From Halopseudomonas oceani (lineage in GTDB: Bacteria; Pseudomonadota; Gammaproteobacteria; Pseudomonadales; Pseudomonadaceae), in assembly GCF_002903165.1 (NCBI RefSeq), contig NZ_PPSK01000007.1, positions 62,001 to 126,000 on the forward strand: a DNA stretch of 64,000 nt. The letters run 5' to 3'. Positions 44,050 to 53,879 of the stretch are shown here, in pieces. The notes beneath the pieces were generated by a model. That model saw only the letters and a list, made by a program, of their open reading frames with translations, did no database searches and had not been told where the DNA came from. Made by a program: the position numbers and the translations under genes. The number at the start of each line of letters is the position of its first letter. Position 1 is the stretch's first letter.

Positions 44050-44658
44050 GTGAGTTTGATCTTTATGAAACGCCTTTTGGACGTTTTTTTTTCAAGTACT
44101 ATCCTGTTGTTGCTTTCTCCACTGATCGGTTTTGTCGCTTGGCAAATCCGCCGCAAGATGGGCTCGCCAGTGTTATTTCGACAGGTGCGCCCCGGCTTGC
44201 ATGGCAAGCCGTTCGAGATGATCAAGTTCCGCACCATGAAAGACGCCATCGACGCATCAGGCAACCCGCTGCCTGATGCTGAGCGTTTGACGCCCTTTGG
44301 TCAGTTTTTGCGCTCATCCAGCCTGGACGAGTTGCCGGAATTGTGGAACGTGCTCAAAGGCGATATGAGTCTGGTGGGGCCGCGACCGCTGTTGATGGAG
44401 TATTTGCCTCTGTATTCAGCCGAGCAGGCTCGGCGGCATGAGGTGCGGCCGGGTGTAACCGGTTGGGCGCAGGTGAATGGTCGCAATGCGCTGAGCTGGG
44501 AAGAGAAATTCAAGCTGGATGTCTGGTACGTGGATAACCAGTCGCTCTGGCTGGATATCAAGGTGCTGTTTCTGACCGTTAAAAAGGTGCTGGTGCGCGA
44601 TGGCATCAGTGCGGAAGGCGAGGCAACCATGTCGAAGTTCACCGGGAGCGACTCGTGA
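44050..44658 (+). CDS. pglC: Initiating phosphoglycosyltransferase (PglC-like)
   Basis: A 202-residue monotopic membrane enzyme. It has an N-terminal membrane segment (VFFSSTILLLLSPLIGFVAW), KMGSPVLFRQVRPGLHGKPFEMIKFRTM, and the catalytic Asp93-Glu94 pair (SSLDELPELWNVLKGDMSLVGPRPL), the same numbers as in Campylobacter PglC. It moves a sugar-1-phosphate from UDP to undecaprenyl phosphate; with PglD/E/F nearby the sugar is probably N,N'-diacetylbacillosamine. GTG 44050 is preferred; ATG 44065 is an alternative start. The first ~60 bases are AT-rich and the rest GC-rich, marking the second join of the island. Confidence 0.93.
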   Translation: MSLIFMKRLLDVFFSSTILLLLSPLIGFVAWQIRRKMGSPVLFRQVRPGLHGKPFEMIKFRTMKDAIDASGNPLPDAERLTPFGQFLRSSSLDELPELWNVLKGDMSLVGPRPLLMEYLPLYSAEQARRHEVRPGVTGWAQVNGRNALSWEEKFKLDVWYVDNQSLWLDIKVLFLTVKKVLVRDGISAEGEATMSKFTGSDS

Positions 44659-45272
44659 AACACCTTGCGGTGCTGGGTGCCAGCGGCCACGGGAAGGTGA
44701 TTGCCGAATGTGCTGAGGTCTGCGGCTGGGATCAGGTCAGTTTCTTTGATGACCGCTGGCCAGCGCTGGCGGTTAACGGTCATTGGCCTGTCATCGGCGG
44801 CACTAAAGAACTGATTGAACGCCTTGCTGAGTTTCAAGGTGTGCTTGTGGGGATCGGCAACAACGTTATCCGCTTGACCAAACTCCAACAGCTACTGAAT
44901 GCCGGGGCGCATGTGCCTGTGTTGCAGCACCCCTCGGCTAACATCAGCCGGTATGCACGTATCGGTGCTGGTTCAGTCATTTTCGCGGGTGCGGTAATTA
45001 ACGCTGACAGTGAACTCGGTCAGGGTGTCATCGTCAATACGGGGGCCACCGTTGACCATGACTGTGTGCTTGGCGATGGGGTACATATCAGCCCCGGAGC
45101 AAATCTGGCTGGGGGCGTTGTTGTCGCGGCCAGAAGCTGGGTTGGCATTGGCGCCAGTGTTCGACAGTTGGTGCGGATCGGCAGTGATGTTGTTGTCGGC
45201 GCGGGTGCCGCCGTTGTGGCCGATGCTGCTGACGGATTGATCCTGGTAGGCGTGCCAGCGCGGCCTCGTTAA
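44655..45272 (+). CDS. pglD: UDP-4-amino-sugar N-acetyltransferase (PglD/NeuD-like)
   Basis: A 205-residue protein. A small Rossmann-like N-terminus (LAVLGASGHGKVIAECAE) is followed by a left-handed beta-helix with hexapeptide repeats. His135 (GATVDHDCVLGDGVHISPGA) is in the place of the catalytic base of PglD. It acetylates the 4-amino group of UDP-4-amino-GlcNAc-type sugar. GTG start overlaps the pglC stop (GTGA). Confidence 0.92.
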   Translation: MKHLAVLGASGHGKVIAECAEVCGWDQVSFFDDRWPALAVNGHWPVIGGTKELIERLAEFQGVLVGIGNNVIRLTKLQQLLNAGAHVPVLQHPSANISRYARIGAGSVIFAGAVINADSELGQGVIVNTGATVDHDCVLGDGVHISPGANLAGGVVVAARSWVGIGASVRQLVRIGSDVVVGAGAAVVADAADGLILVGVPARPR

Positions 45273-45331
45273 TTCGCTATTTTTGCCGCGCAGTAACGGC
45301 TGCTCGGCCTGTCTTTTAAGGGCTTTCTACC

Positions 45332-46507
45332 ATGCTTAACACCCCGTTTTCTCCTTGGCCGTCGTTTACCACAGAAGAAGCCGACGCGGTTCACGCAGTG
45401 CTTTTGTCCAACAAGGTCAATTACTGGACAGGACAGGAAGGGCGTGAGTTCGAGAAAGAGTTTGCTGCCTGGGCTGACTGTACTCATGCGATTGCCCTGT
45501 CCAACGGCACTCTGGCGCTGGATCTGGCACTGAAAGGGCTGGGTATCGGGCCGGGTGACGAGGTGATTGTCACGCCGCGCACCTTTCTGGCATCCGCTTC
45601 GAGCATTGTCACCGCAGGTGCCGTGCCGGTGTTTGCGGATGTGGACCGTGACTCGCAAAACATCACCGCCGAGACCATTGCAGCGGTGCTGACCGAGCGC
45701 ACCCGAGCCATCATCTGTGTGCATCTGGCCGGTTGGCCCTGTGATATGGACCCGATCATGGCGCTGGCAGACGCGCACTCGCTGTTTGTGATTGAAGACT
45801 GTGCGCAGGCGCACGGGGCGCGTTACAAAGGGCGTTCGGTGGGCTCAATCGGTCATGTGGGGTGCTGGTCTTTCTGTCAGGACAAGATCATGACCACTGG
45901 CGGCGAAGGCGGCATGGTGACGACCGATGATCGCGAGTTGTGGTCGAGCATGTGGTCATACAAGGATCACGGTAAGAGCTGGGAGGCGGTTTACGAGCGT
46001 GCGCACCCGCCGGGGTTTCGCTGGCTGCATGAGAGCTTCGGCACCAACTGGCGTATGACTGAGTTGCAGGCGGTGATCGGGCGTATTCAATTGCGCCGGA
46101 TGACCGACTGGACCGCTGCGCGTACCCGCCACGCCGAGCAGATCTGGGATACCTGCCGCGCATTTGATGTTGTACGCGTACCGTCATTCCCCGCCGATTG
46201 TGTGCATGCCCATTACAAGTGTTATGTGCAGGTGGTGCCGGAGAGGTTGGCTGCGGGCTGGACGCGTGACCGTATTATCGAGGCGATTGTGGCAGGGGGC
46301 GTGCCCTGTTTTCAGGGGTCCTGTTCCGAGGTGTATCTGGAGAAGGCATTTGACGGTACCGGCTGGCGGCCGTCCGAGCGTTTGCCGGTGGCCCGCGAGC
46401 TTGGCGAGACCAGCCTGATGTTTCTGGTGCACCCGACACTGACCGAGGCCGAAATGACCAAAACCTGTGCAGTAATCCGGGCGGTGCTTGCCGAGGCGGG
46501 TTGCTGA
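45332..46507 (+). CDS. pglE: DegT/DnrJ/EryC1 aminotransferase (PglE-like)
   Basis: A 391-residue PLP-dependent sugar aminotransferase. The PLP Lys is Lys185 (CWSFCQDKIMTTGGEGGM), and Asp156 (VIEDCAQAHGA) holds the pyridine nitrogen. VNYWTGQEGREFEKEFA is the usual N-terminal block. It would aminate UDP-4-keto-6-deoxy-GlcNAc at C4. Its partners are pglD just upstream and the dehydratase gene at 50710. Confidence 0.92.
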   Translation: MLNTPFSPWPSFTTEEADAVHAVLLSNKVNYWTGQEGREFEKEFAAWADCTHAIALSNGTLALDLALKGLGIGPGDEVIVTPRTFLASASSIVTAGAVPVFADVDRDSQNITAETIAAVLTERTRAIICVHLAGWPCDMDPIMALADAHSLFVIEDCAQAHGARYKGRSVGSIGHVGCWSFCQDKIMTTGGEGGMVTTDDRELWSSMWSYKDHGKSWEAVYERAHPPGFRWLHESFGTNWRMTELQAVIGRIQLRRMTDWTAARTRHAEQIWDTCRAFDVVRVPSFPADCVHAHYKCYVQVVPERLAAGWTRDRIIEAIVAGGVPCFQGSCSEVYLEKAFDGTGWRPSERLPVARELGETSLMFLVHPTLTEAEMTKTCAVIRAVLAEAGC

Positions 46508-46674
46508 TCAGCAGGCTGTAGAGCCCGCCGCAGAGGCGCATAACGCGGATTGCGGTGAGCTGCTGACAACGGGATGGTGCCGATTTTGCTTGGTTGACGT
46601 TACGAATGGGGGCGTTGTGTGCCGTTGCACTGCAGGCCGCTATCATGAATGGACATGAACAATCAGGAGTTGCC

Positions 46675-47556
46675 GTGAAGGTTACCAAGGCTGTTTTACC
46701 CGTAGCGGGGTTGGGCACGCGCTTTTTGCCGGCCAGTAAAGCGATTCCGAAAGAAATGGTCACCGTGGTGGACAAGCCCGTGGTGCAGTATGTGGTCGAG
46801 GAAGCGCTGGCTGCGGGTATCAACGAGATTGTGCTGGTGACCCATGCCAGCAAGAAGGCGATTGAAGATCACTTTGACGTCAACTACGAGCTTGAGGCCG
46901 AGCTGGCACGGCGCAGCAAAGACGCGTTGCTCAAGGTTCTGCGCGAGATTGCACCGCCCGAGCTGAAGGTGACGGCGGTGCGTCAGGGGCGTGCGCTGGG
47001 CCTGGGGCATGCGGTGGCTTGTGCACGGCCGGTGGTGGGCGATGCGCCTTTCGCGGTGCTGTTGCCGGATGTGCTGGTTGAGCAGGTGGGCGGGTTGTCT
47101 GACCTTGCCGCGATGACCACACGGTTTGGTGAGACAGGCAAGGCGCAGGTAATGGTTGAGCCGGTGCCCTGGGAACGAGTGCACCAGTATGGTGTGGTTG
47201 ATCTGGGCGGCGTTGAGCTGCATCAGGGTAAGCAGGCTGTGATGCAACAGGTGGTCGAGAAGCCAGCCCGCGAGGCGGCTCCATCCAATCTGGCCATTGT
47301 CGGGCGCTATGTTTTGCCGGGCACGATCTTTGATCTGCTGGCAGCGACTGCGCCAGGCGCAGGTGGTGAGATCCAGCTGACCGATGCGATTGCGGCCCTG
47401 ATGCAGCAGAGCGGGGCAGAGGCTTACCGTATGCGCGGGCGCTCCTTCGACTGTGGCAGCAAGCTGGGGTATCTGGAGGCAACGTTGGCCTACGGCCTGC
47501 AGCACCCGGAGCTGGGTGCGGATTTCAAAGGACTATTGGCTCGCTACGCGCCATGA
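46675..47556 (+). CDS. galU: UTP-glucose-1-phosphate uridylyltransferase
   Basis: A 293-residue nucleotidyltransferase that makes UDP-glucose. KAVLPVAGLGTRFLPASKAIPKEMVTVVDKPVVQYVVEE is the nucleotide-binding block. LGLGHAVACARP, LPDVLVE and GGEIQLTDAI follow, and the second Lys lies in VVEKP. GTG 46675 has an AGGAG site 6 bases upstream and gives the normal start; an upstream open stretch from 46594 lacks family similarity. Confidence 0.94.
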   Translation: MKVTKAVLPVAGLGTRFLPASKAIPKEMVTVVDKPVVQYVVEEALAAGINEIVLVTHASKKAIEDHFDVNYELEAELARRSKDALLKVLREIAPPELKVTAVRQGRALGLGHAVACARPVVGDAPFAVLLPDVLVEQVGGLSDLAAMTTRFGETGKAQVMVEPVPWERVHQYGVVDLGGVELHQGKQAVMQQVVEKPAREAAPSNLAIVGRYVLPGTIFDLLAATAPGAGGEIQLTDAIAALMQQSGAEAYRMRGRSFDCGSKLGYLEATLAYGLQHPELGADFKGLLARYAP

Positions 47557-47580
47557 GCGTACGGGCTGAGGACAGGCACC

Positions 47581-48876
47581 ATGCAGGTTGATGTTTACGG
47601 CGATACGCTTTGTGCGCTGGTCAGTGCGACGGCGTTGGCTTCGACCGGTAATCAGGTGCTTCTGCACTTGCCGGAAGGGGCACATGCCGAGCAGTTGATG
47701 CGCGGCGAATGCCCCTTTCGCGAGCCCGGTCTGGCGGATTTGATGACTGAGCAGCAACAGGCGGGCCGGCTGCTGCTGACCTCGCTTGAGGCTGCTCCGC
47801 AGGTGCTGGGCGGTGTGATCTGGCTGGCCCTGAACCCTGACATGCTGGCTGAGGCGCAGGCGCTGATTGGGGCGTTGCCCGAGCGCTGCACTCGCCGCTG
47901 GTTGGTGGTTAATCAGTCAACCTTTGCGGTCGGCAGCAGCGAGCTGCTGCAACAGGCGTTGCTGGAATGCGAGGCTCCAGTTGCTGATCCGGGAGCCGTA
48001 GTTAGTCTGCCGGACCTGCTGATCGAAGGTAATGCGCTGCAGAGCTTCATGCGCGCCGACAGTTGGCTGCTTGGCGCTGACGCCAACTGGGCCCGGCAGC
48101 TGGTGACCGAGCTGCTGCGGCCGTTCAATCGCCGCCGCGATGCCATCATGCCGATGCGGCCGCGTGAAGCAGAGTTCACCAAACTGGCGATTACCGGCAT
48201 GCTCGCTACCCGCCTGAGCTATATGAACGATATGGCCAATCTGGCTGACAGCCTGGACGTGGATATTGAACAGGTACGGCAGGGGATGGGCGCTGACCGG
48301 CGGATTGGTGACGCCTACCTGTATCCGGGCTGCGGCTTTGGCGGCCTGAGTTTCTCCCGCGATGTGATGAGTCTGGCCTCGACACTGCAGGGCAGCGGTA
48401 TGGCTGCCCAACTGCTCGACGAGGTGTTGAACATCAACGAGCGCCAGAAAGAGGTGCTCTTTCGCAAGCTGTGGCGTCACTACGGCACCAACCTGCGTGG
48501 CCGCAAGGTGGCGTTGTGGGGCATCGCGTTCAAGCCTGAATCGTCGCGCATCAACAATGCGCCGGCGCTCAAGTTGATTGAGGCGTTGTGGGCGCAGGGG
48601 GTTGAGGTGCACGTGCATGATCCACGTGCGCTCGGCTCTTTGGCGCAATGGGCTGGTGAGCGTGAGGATCTAGTGCTCCACCAGGACCCGTATGCGGCGG
48701 TCGCAGGGGCTGATGCGTTGATGCTGGTGACCGAGTGGAAGGCATATTGGAGCCCAGATCTGACACGTCTGCACGAGCTGATGGCAACACCGTTGCTGCT
48801 CGATGGCCGCAACGTCTGGGATCCGGAATTCATGAAGCAGAACGGTTTCGCATACTACGGCATAGGACGGCGATGA
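47581..48876 (+). CDS. UDP-glucose 6-dehydrogenase-like protein with altered active site
   Basis: A 431-residue relative of Ugd. The central helix block with its catalytic-type Lys201 ([26 protein letters not shown]) and the C-terminal half ([27 protein letters not shown]) are well kept. Two key sites are not. The NAD motif GxGYVG reads GDTLCA (residues 7-12), and the catalytic Cys motif GGSCFPKD reads GGLSFSRD (254-261), so Cys is Ser257. The frame is intact and lies between galU and pgi, the normal place of ugd. It may be a catalytically weak or non-enzymatic paralogue, or an enzyme using a different chemistry. Confidence 0.88.
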   Translation: MQVDVYGDTLCALVSATALASTGNQVLLHLPEGAHAEQLMRGECPFREPGLADLMTEQQQAGRLLLTSLEAAPQVLGGVIWLALNPDMLAEAQALIGALPERCTRRWLVVNQSTFAVGSSELLQQALLECEAPVADPGAVVSLPDLLIEGNALQSFMRADSWLLGADANWARQLVTELLRPFNRRRDAIMPMRPREAEFTKLAITGMLATRLSYMNDMANLADSLDVDIEQVRQGMGADRRIGDAYLYPGCGFGGLSFSRDVMSLASTLQGSGMAAQLLDEVLNINERQKEVLFRKLWRHYGTNLRGRKVALWGIAFKPESSRINNAPALKLIEALWAQGVEVHVHDPRALGSLAQWAGEREDLVLHQDPYAAVAGADALMLVTEWKAYWSPDLTRLHELMATPLLLDGRNVWDPEFMKQNGFAYYGIGRR

Positions 48877-48877
48877 C

Positions 48878-50527
48878 ATGAGTAGCCCTCTGACTGAGAA
48901 GGCCTCCTGGCGGGCGCTGGTAGCGCATGCGCAGGAGGTGCGAGGCGCGCATCTGGCTGATCTGTTTGCCGGTGATGCGCAACGCTTTGTGCGGCTGCAT
49001 CGAGCGTTCGACTCGATCCTGTTTGACTTCTCCAAGCAGCGGGTCGTTGAGGCGACGCTGCCGCTGTTATTTGATCTGGCGGCTGAGCAAGGGCTGGCCG
49101 AACGCATGGCTGCGCTGTTTGCCGGCGCCGCAGTTAACCCGAGCGAAGGGCGCGCGGCTATGCACTGGGCGTTGCGCTTGCCGTCTGAGCGAACGTGCCA
49201 GGTCGCCGGTGAGGATATAAACCTGCAGGTTCAGGCCGAGCTGCAGCGGATGGACGGCATTGTTCAGAAGGTCCGCAGTGGTCAGTGGCGTGGCGTGACC
49301 GGCGAGGTCATTACCGATGTGGTGAATATTGGCGTCGGAGGCTCTGACCTCGGGCCGCTGATGGTAACGGAGGCATTGGCTGACTGGCGGCCGTCTACCG
49401 CATCGCCGCTGCATGTGCACTTTGCCTCGACAATGGATGGCAGCCAGGTGTCGCAGTTGCTGGGTGGCCTCAACCCGCATGCGACGCTGTTTATCATCTC
49501 GTCCAAGTCCTTTTCCACCATCGATACCCTGAGTAATGCGGCAACTGCGCGTGGTTGGCTCGAACGTGAGCTGGGGGCTTTGCCCGGCTTGCTCGACTGT
49601 CACTTCATCGGTGTGTCGGCGGCGGCAGAGCGCATGAGCGAGTGGGGCATCGCCCCCGCCAACCAGCTGGCGTTGTGGGACTGGGTCGGTGGGCGGTTCT
49701 CGCTCTGGTCCGCCATTGGCTTGCCGATTGCGCTGTCTATCGGCATGCCGGCGTTTCGTGAGCTGCTGGCTGGTGCGCACGCGATGGATGAGCACTTTCG
49801 TCAGGCCCCCTGGGCCGACAACCTGCCGGTGCTGCTGGGGCTTATCGGCGTGTGGAACACCAATATGCTGGGTATTAACGCGCATGCGGTGTTGCCCTAT
49901 GACGGCAGGCTTAAGGAGTTGCCCAATTACCTTGAGCAACTTGAGATGGAGTCCAACGGCAAGTCGGTGAACCTGGCTGGTGAGAGCATTGATTATGCGA
50001 CCTGCCCGATTGTCTGGGGCACCATCGGTCCGAATGCCCAGCATGCGTTCTATCAACTGCTGCATCAGGGCACCGAACCTGTGACCTGTGATTTTATCGT
50101 TCCTGCGCGGCGCTATCGCGAGGCGCAGCATGGTGGGGCGACCGCTGAGCTGTTGGCTCAGCACGAACTGGCGCTGGCAAACTGCCTGGCCCAGTCCCGT
50201 CTGTTGGCGCTGGGTGACGGCGCAGTGAAAGACGCCGCATCGTTGCCACGCAACCGCCGTTATCGCGGTAATCAGCCCAGTTCGACCCTGCTGCTGGATG
50301 AACTGACGCCCCATAGCCTGGGTGCGCTGATTGCTCTGTATGAACACAAGGTGTTTGTGCAGTCGGTGATCTGGGAAATCAACCCGTTTGACCAGTGGGG
50401 GGTTGAGATGGGCAAGCGTATCGCGGTGGATGCCCTGGCCTGCCTGCGTGGTGAGCTGGCCGAACTGCCGGGCGCGGATGCCTCCAGCGCGGGTTTACTG
50501 GCTCGGATTCTGGGTGAGTCTGCGTGA
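48878..50527 (+). CDS. pgi: Glucose-6-phosphate isomerase
   Basis: A 549-residue enzyme of glycolysis and sugar-nucleotide supply, fructose-6-P to glucose-6-[19 protein letters not shown], the phosphate-binding [26 protein letters not shown], and the Pgi signature around [15 protein letters not shown] are all present; [13 protein letters not shown] closes the active site. It begins 1 base after the previous stop and belongs to the galU-ugd-pgi set seen in capsule loci. Confidence 0.96.
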   Translation: MSSPLTEKASWRALVAHAQEVRGAHLADLFAGDAQRFVRLHRAFDSILFDFSKQRVVEATLPLLFDLAAEQGLAERMAALFAGAAVNPSEGRAAMHWALRLPSERTCQVAGEDINLQVQAELQRMDGIVQKVRSGQWRGVTGEVITDVVNIGVGGSDLGPLMVTEALADWRPSTASPLHVHFASTMDGSQVSQLLGGLNPHATLFIISSKSFSTIDTLSNAATARGWLERELGALPGLLDCHFIGVSAAAERMSEWGIAPANQLALWDWVGGRFSLWSAIGLPIALSIGMPAFRELLAGAHAMDEHFRQAPWADNLPVLLGLIGVWNTNMLGINAHAVLPYDGRLKELPNYLEQLEMESNGKSVNLAGESIDYATCPIVWGTIGPNAQHAFYQLLHQGTEPVTCDFIVPARRYREAQHGGATAELLAQHELALANCLAQSRLLALGDGAVKDAASLPRNRRYRGNQPSSTLLLDELTPHSLGALIALYEHKVFVQSVIWEINPFDQWGVEMGKRIAVDALACLRGELAELPGADASSAGLLARILGESA

Positions 50528-50673
50528 TGCTCTGGCTGCGGCGACGGCGCGGCGCGGTTTGATGAGAATGATGCCTGTTTGTTGCCCTGCCTGACCGGGC
50601 GTATGCTGATGAACCGCGTGCGATATGCAACTTAGGCAGGAACTGTACCGGAAGGTGGCTCGGTCGTATTGCG

Positions 50674-50679
50674 TATAAT
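50674..50679 (+). promoter_or_regulatory. -10 element (TATAAT) for the dehydratase gene
   Basis: ATTGCGTATAATCGCATTCG lies in the 182-base pgi-dehydratase gap, about 30 bases before ATG 50710. The same context TTGCGTATAATCG occurs before the yjbE-like gene. No convincing -35 box is seen. Confidence 0.5.
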
Positions 50680-50709
50680 CGCATTCGTTTTGTTGAGTTG
50701 GAGAGCAAG

Positions 50710-52713
50710 ATGCTCAAAGAAAAACTGATTGGGTTGAGCCACGCGCAAAAGCGCTCAATTCAGATCTTTGCCGACCTGATTCTGATTTGGTCGTCGCTCT
50801 GGCTTGCTCTTTACCTGCGTCTTGGTGGTGAAACCGGTTGGGTGTTCCCAACGCCTGAGCAGCGTTGGTTGTTTGTGCTGGCCCCTGCAATGGCCTTGCC
50901 TATCTACATCCGTATGGGGATGTACCGTGCGGTGATGCGGTATTTCGGTAGCCAAGCGTTGTTGTGCATTTTCAAGTCGGTGACGCTGTCATTTCTGGCA
51001 CTGGTCATGGTGGTGCTGGCTGCGCGCGATAGTGGCTGGGATGTGCTGTTTCCGCGTTCGGCGATGGTGTCCTACTGGTGGCTTTCACTGTTGCTGATTG
51101 GTGGCCTGCGGCTGGCGGCCCGCGAGTACTTCATGGGGGACTGGCTGATGGGCCCGGCACCAGACCCTGCACAAGCGTTGACTGAGCAGGAAGTCGGAGT
51201 GCCGGTGGCTATTTTCGGCGCTGGCGCGGCGGGCAATCAGCTACTGGCCTCGCTGCGGCTTGGTCGCATGTATAAACCCAAGGCGTTCATTGATGATGAT
51301 CCGAGCCTGGCCGGACGGGTGATTGGCGGCCTGCCGGTGTACCCGTCTGAGCAGATTGCCAAAGTGATCGCTGATGCCGACATCAAGGAAGTGCTGCTGG
51401 CGATTCCGTCTGCCACCCGCGCAACGCGGCAGCAGATTCTCTTCCGCTTGGCCGGATTCCAGGTTCATGTGCGCAGTATCCCGGGGATCATGGACATTGC
51501 CAGTGGCAAGGTCAAAGTGGACGATCTGCAGGAGGTCGATATTGCCGACCTGCTTGGCCGAGACCCGGTCGAGCCGGTTGAGGAACTGATGGATTTCTGT
51601 ATTCGCGACAAAGTGGTGCTGGTGACGGGCGCAGGTGGCTCCATCGGCAGCGAGCTATGTCGCCAGATCATTAACGCCGGGCCGTCCAAGCTCGTGTTGT
51701 TTGAACACAACGAGTTTGGCCTGTACGCCATTCACACCGAGCTGCAAGGCTGGATCAAGGCGCAAAAATTACCGATCGACCTGATCCCGATTCTGGGGTC
51801 GGTGCGTAACAGTGGTCGCCTGATCGACGCGATGGCGGCCTGGAAGGTGGATACTGTCTACCACGCGGCGGCTTACAAGCACGTGCCGATGGTCGAGCAC
51901 AACGTTGCTGAAGGCATCATGAATAACGTGTTCGGCACGCTGAAGGTGGCGCAGGCTGCGATTCGCTGCGGTGTGCAGAACTGTGTGCTCATCTCGACCG
52001 ACAAGGCGGTTCGACCGACCAATGTGATGGGGGCAACCAAGCGGCTGGCTGAGATGGTGTTGCAGGCGCTCAGTGCCGAGTCGGCACCCAATCTGTGGGG
52101 CGATGACAGCGGCGTGCGGGTGGTTAACCGCACGCGCTTTACCATGGTTCGATTCGGCAATGTGCTGGGGTCGTCGGGCTCGGTGATTCCGTTGTTCCGC
52201 TCGCAGATCAAACGCGGTGGCCCGATTACCGTGACCCATCCTGACATTACCCGTTATTTCATGACCATTCCCGAAGCGGCGCAGCTGGTGGTTCAGGCTG
52301 GCTCGATGGGGAAGGGGGGGGATGTCTTCGTACTGGATATGGGTGAGCCGGTACGGATCGTCGAGCTGGCGCACAAGATGGTGATGCTGTCAGGCCTGAC
52401 GGTGCGTGATGAGGTTGATCCCAACGGCGATATTGCGATTACCTTTACCGGACTGCGACCGGGCGAGAAGCTGTATGAAGAGCTGCTGATCGGTGACAAC
52501 CCGGAGCGCACGGCGCACCCGAAAATCCATCGGGCAAATGAAGAGTTTGTCGATTGGCCGACTATGTATGAGGTGCTGAACCGCATGAATCAGGCGGTGA
52601 AAACGGATGCGTATGACGATGTCCGGGCACTGCTGCTGGACACCGTTAACGGTTACCAGCCGACTAACGGCATCGTCGATCTGATTCATGGGCAGCGCAT
52701 TATTCAGAGCTGA
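50710..52713 (+). CDS. UDP-GlcNAc 4,6-dehydratase (WbpM/PglF family)
   Basis: A 667-residue membrane enzyme. Four N-terminal membrane segments are followed by a first Rossmann domain (VPVAIFGAGAAGNQLLASL) and a second, catalytic one (KVVLVTGAGGSIGSELC). The active site has Met-xxx-Lys (TNVMGATKRLAE) in place of the usual Tyr-xxx-Lys, as in WbpM and PglF, with ISTDKAVRP upstream. It turns UDP-GlcNAc into UDP-4-keto-6-deoxy-GlcNAc, the substrate of PglE. ATG 50710 has a GGAGAG site; a TTG at 50698 is a poorer start. Its gene is apart from pglCDE, after pgi. Confidence 0.93.
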   Translation: MLKEKLIGLSHAQKRSIQIFADLILIWSSLWLALYLRLGGETGWVFPTPEQRWLFVLAPAMALPIYIRMGMYRAVMRYFGSQALLCIFKSVTLSFLALVMVVLAARDSGWDVLFPRSAMVSYWWLSLLLIGGLRLAAREYFMGDWLMGPAPDPAQALTEQEVGVPVAIFGAGAAGNQLLASLRLGRMYKPKAFIDDDPSLAGRVIGGLPVYPSEQIAKVIADADIKEVLLAIPSATRATRQQILFRLAGFQVHVRSIPGIMDIASGKVKVDDLQEVDIADLLGRDPVEPVEELMDFCIRDKVVLVTGAGGSIGSELCRQIINAGPSKLVLFEHNEFGLYAIHTELQGWIKAQKLPIDLIPILGSVRNSGRLIDAMAAWKVDTVYHAAAYKHVPMVEHNVAEGIMNNVFGTLKVAQAAIRCGVQNCVLISTDKAVRPTNVMGATKRLAEMVLQALSAESAPNLWGDDSGVRVVNRTRFTMVRFGNVLGSSGSVIPLFRSQIKRGGPITVTHPDITRYFMTIPEAAQLVVQAGSMGKGGDVFVLDMGEPVRIVELAHKMVMLSGLTVRDEVDPNGDIAITFTGLRPGEKLYEELLIGDNPERTAHPKIHRANEEFVDWPTMYEVLNRMNQAVKTDAYDDVRALLLDTVNGYQPTNGIVDLIHGQRIIQS

Positions 52714-52728
52714 CAATCACTGCCTTGA

Positions 52729-52758
52729 AGAGGCCGGGCTGCTGCCCGGCCTTTTTGT
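52729..52758 (+). terminator. Terminator at the end of the plus-strand capsule genes
   Basis: AGGCCGGGC-TGCT-GCCCGGCCT followed by TTTTTG, 15 bases after the dehydratase stop. It separates the gene from the convergent galE. Confidence 0.92.
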
Positions 52759-52798
52759 TTGTGCGGCATTCGCAAGCGCGACCCTTCCGAGGGATGGG

Positions 52799-53824
52799 TC
52801 AGCGGTAGCCGTTCGGATTCTGCTGCTGCCAGCGCCAGGCATCGGCGCACATGGCGTTGACGTCCCGTTCGGCCTGCCAGCCCAGCTCGCGGGCAGCCAG
52901 TGACGGGTCGGCGTAGCAACTGCCGACATCACCGGGGCGGCGTGCAACCACCTGATACGCCAGGGGCTTGCCACAGGCGCGCTCGAACGCGTGCAGCATG
53001 TCCAGTACGGAGTAGCCGATGCCGGTGCCGAGGTTGAAGGCGGCAAGGCCCTGTTTGCGCGTTAACCACTGCAGCGCCTTGACGTGCCCTTCGGCCAGGT
53101 CCATCACATGGATGTAGTCACGTACGCCGGTGCCATCGTGGGTGTCGTAATCACCACCAAACACGCTGAGGTGCTCACGTCTACCAACCGCGACCTGGGC
53201 GATATACGGCAGCAGGTTGTTGGGGATGCCGGCCGGATCTTCGCCAATCTGTCCGCTGGGGTGGGCGCCGACCGGGTTGAAGTAGCGGAGCAGGGCGAGG
53301 TTCCAGCTGCTGTCGCTCCGGTAAAGATCACCCAGTATTTCTTCGATCATAAGCTTTGACCGGCCGTACGGGTTGGTCGCGCTGGTCGGAAAGTTTTCAG
53401 TGATCGGCAGGCTGGCCGGGTCGCCATAGACGGTGGCTGACGAGCTGAATACCAGATTACGCACGGTGGATCGCTGCATGGCCTGCAGTAGCGAAACCGC
53501 GCCGGTGACGTTGTTGTGGTAATACATCAGTGGCTCGGCCACGGATTCGCCGACGGCCTTGAAACCAGCAAAGTGAATGACCGCGTCAACCGGGTTGCTG
53601 GCAAACAGGTCGTCCAGCAGGCTGCCGTCGTTGACGTCGCCGGTGATGATGTCGAGCGTCTTGCCGGTGAGGTTTTGCACCCGGCGGAGCGCTTCAGGGG
53701 AGCTGTTGCTGAAGTTATCCAGCACGATGACCTGGTAGCCGCATTCCAGCAGGCGCAGGCAGGTGTGTGAACCGATGTATCCGGCACCGCCGGTCACCAG
53801 TATGGTTGCTGCGTCGGTGTTCAT
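52799..53824 (-). CDS. galE: UDP-glucose 4-epimerase
   Basis: A 341-residue extended short-chain dehydrogenase. NAD motif [10 protein letters not shown] (12-21), [11 protein letters not shown], and active-site Ser ([10 protein letters not shown]) with Tyr153-xxx-Lys157 ([14 protein letters not shown]) are intact. [21 protein letters not shown] is a GalE landmark. It interconverts UDP-glucose and UDP-galactose, or the N-acetyl forms; Acinetobacter K loci have a related gene, gne1, at this place. It may share a transcript with the upstream glmS copy, but a hairpin lies between them. Confidence 0.94.
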   Translation of the reverse strand: MNTDAATILVTGGAGYIGSHTCLRLLECGYQVIVLDNFSNSSPEALRRVQNLTGKTLDIITGDVNDGSLLDDLFASNPVDAVIHFAGFKAVGESVAEPLMYYHNNVTGAVSLLQAMQRSTVRNLVFSSSATVYGDPASLPITENFPTSATNPYGRSKLMIEEILGDLYRSDSSWNLALLRYFNPVGAHPSGQIGEDPAGIPNNLLPYIAQVAVGRREHLSVFGGDYDTHDGTGVRDYIHVMDLAEGHVKALQWLTRKQGLAAFNLGTGIGYSVLDMLHAFERACGKPLAYQVVARRPGDVGSCYADPSLAARELGWQAERDVNAMCADAWRWQQQNPNGYR

Positions 53825-53840
53825 GGGGTGGCTCCCTTAG

Positions 53841-53864
53841 GGTGTGCGGCGGTAGCCGCACACC
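53841..53864. repeat. 10-base stem-loop between glmS copy 2 and galE
   Basis: GGTGTGCGGC-GGTA-GCCGCACACC, a perfect stem with a tetraloop. No T-tract follows on either strand, so it looks more like an mRNA-processing or stability element than a terminator. Confidence 0.7.
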
Positions 53865-53879
53865 TGCCTTGAGCGGTGG

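Noticed and set aside
46275-46853. A 192-codon minus-strand frame across the pglE-galU gap
   Set aside because: It overlaps both conserved genes on the other strand and shows no domain.
49067-50347. A 426-codon open frame antisense to pgi
   Set aside because: Shadow of the pgi codon pattern; no recognisable domain and no start signals.
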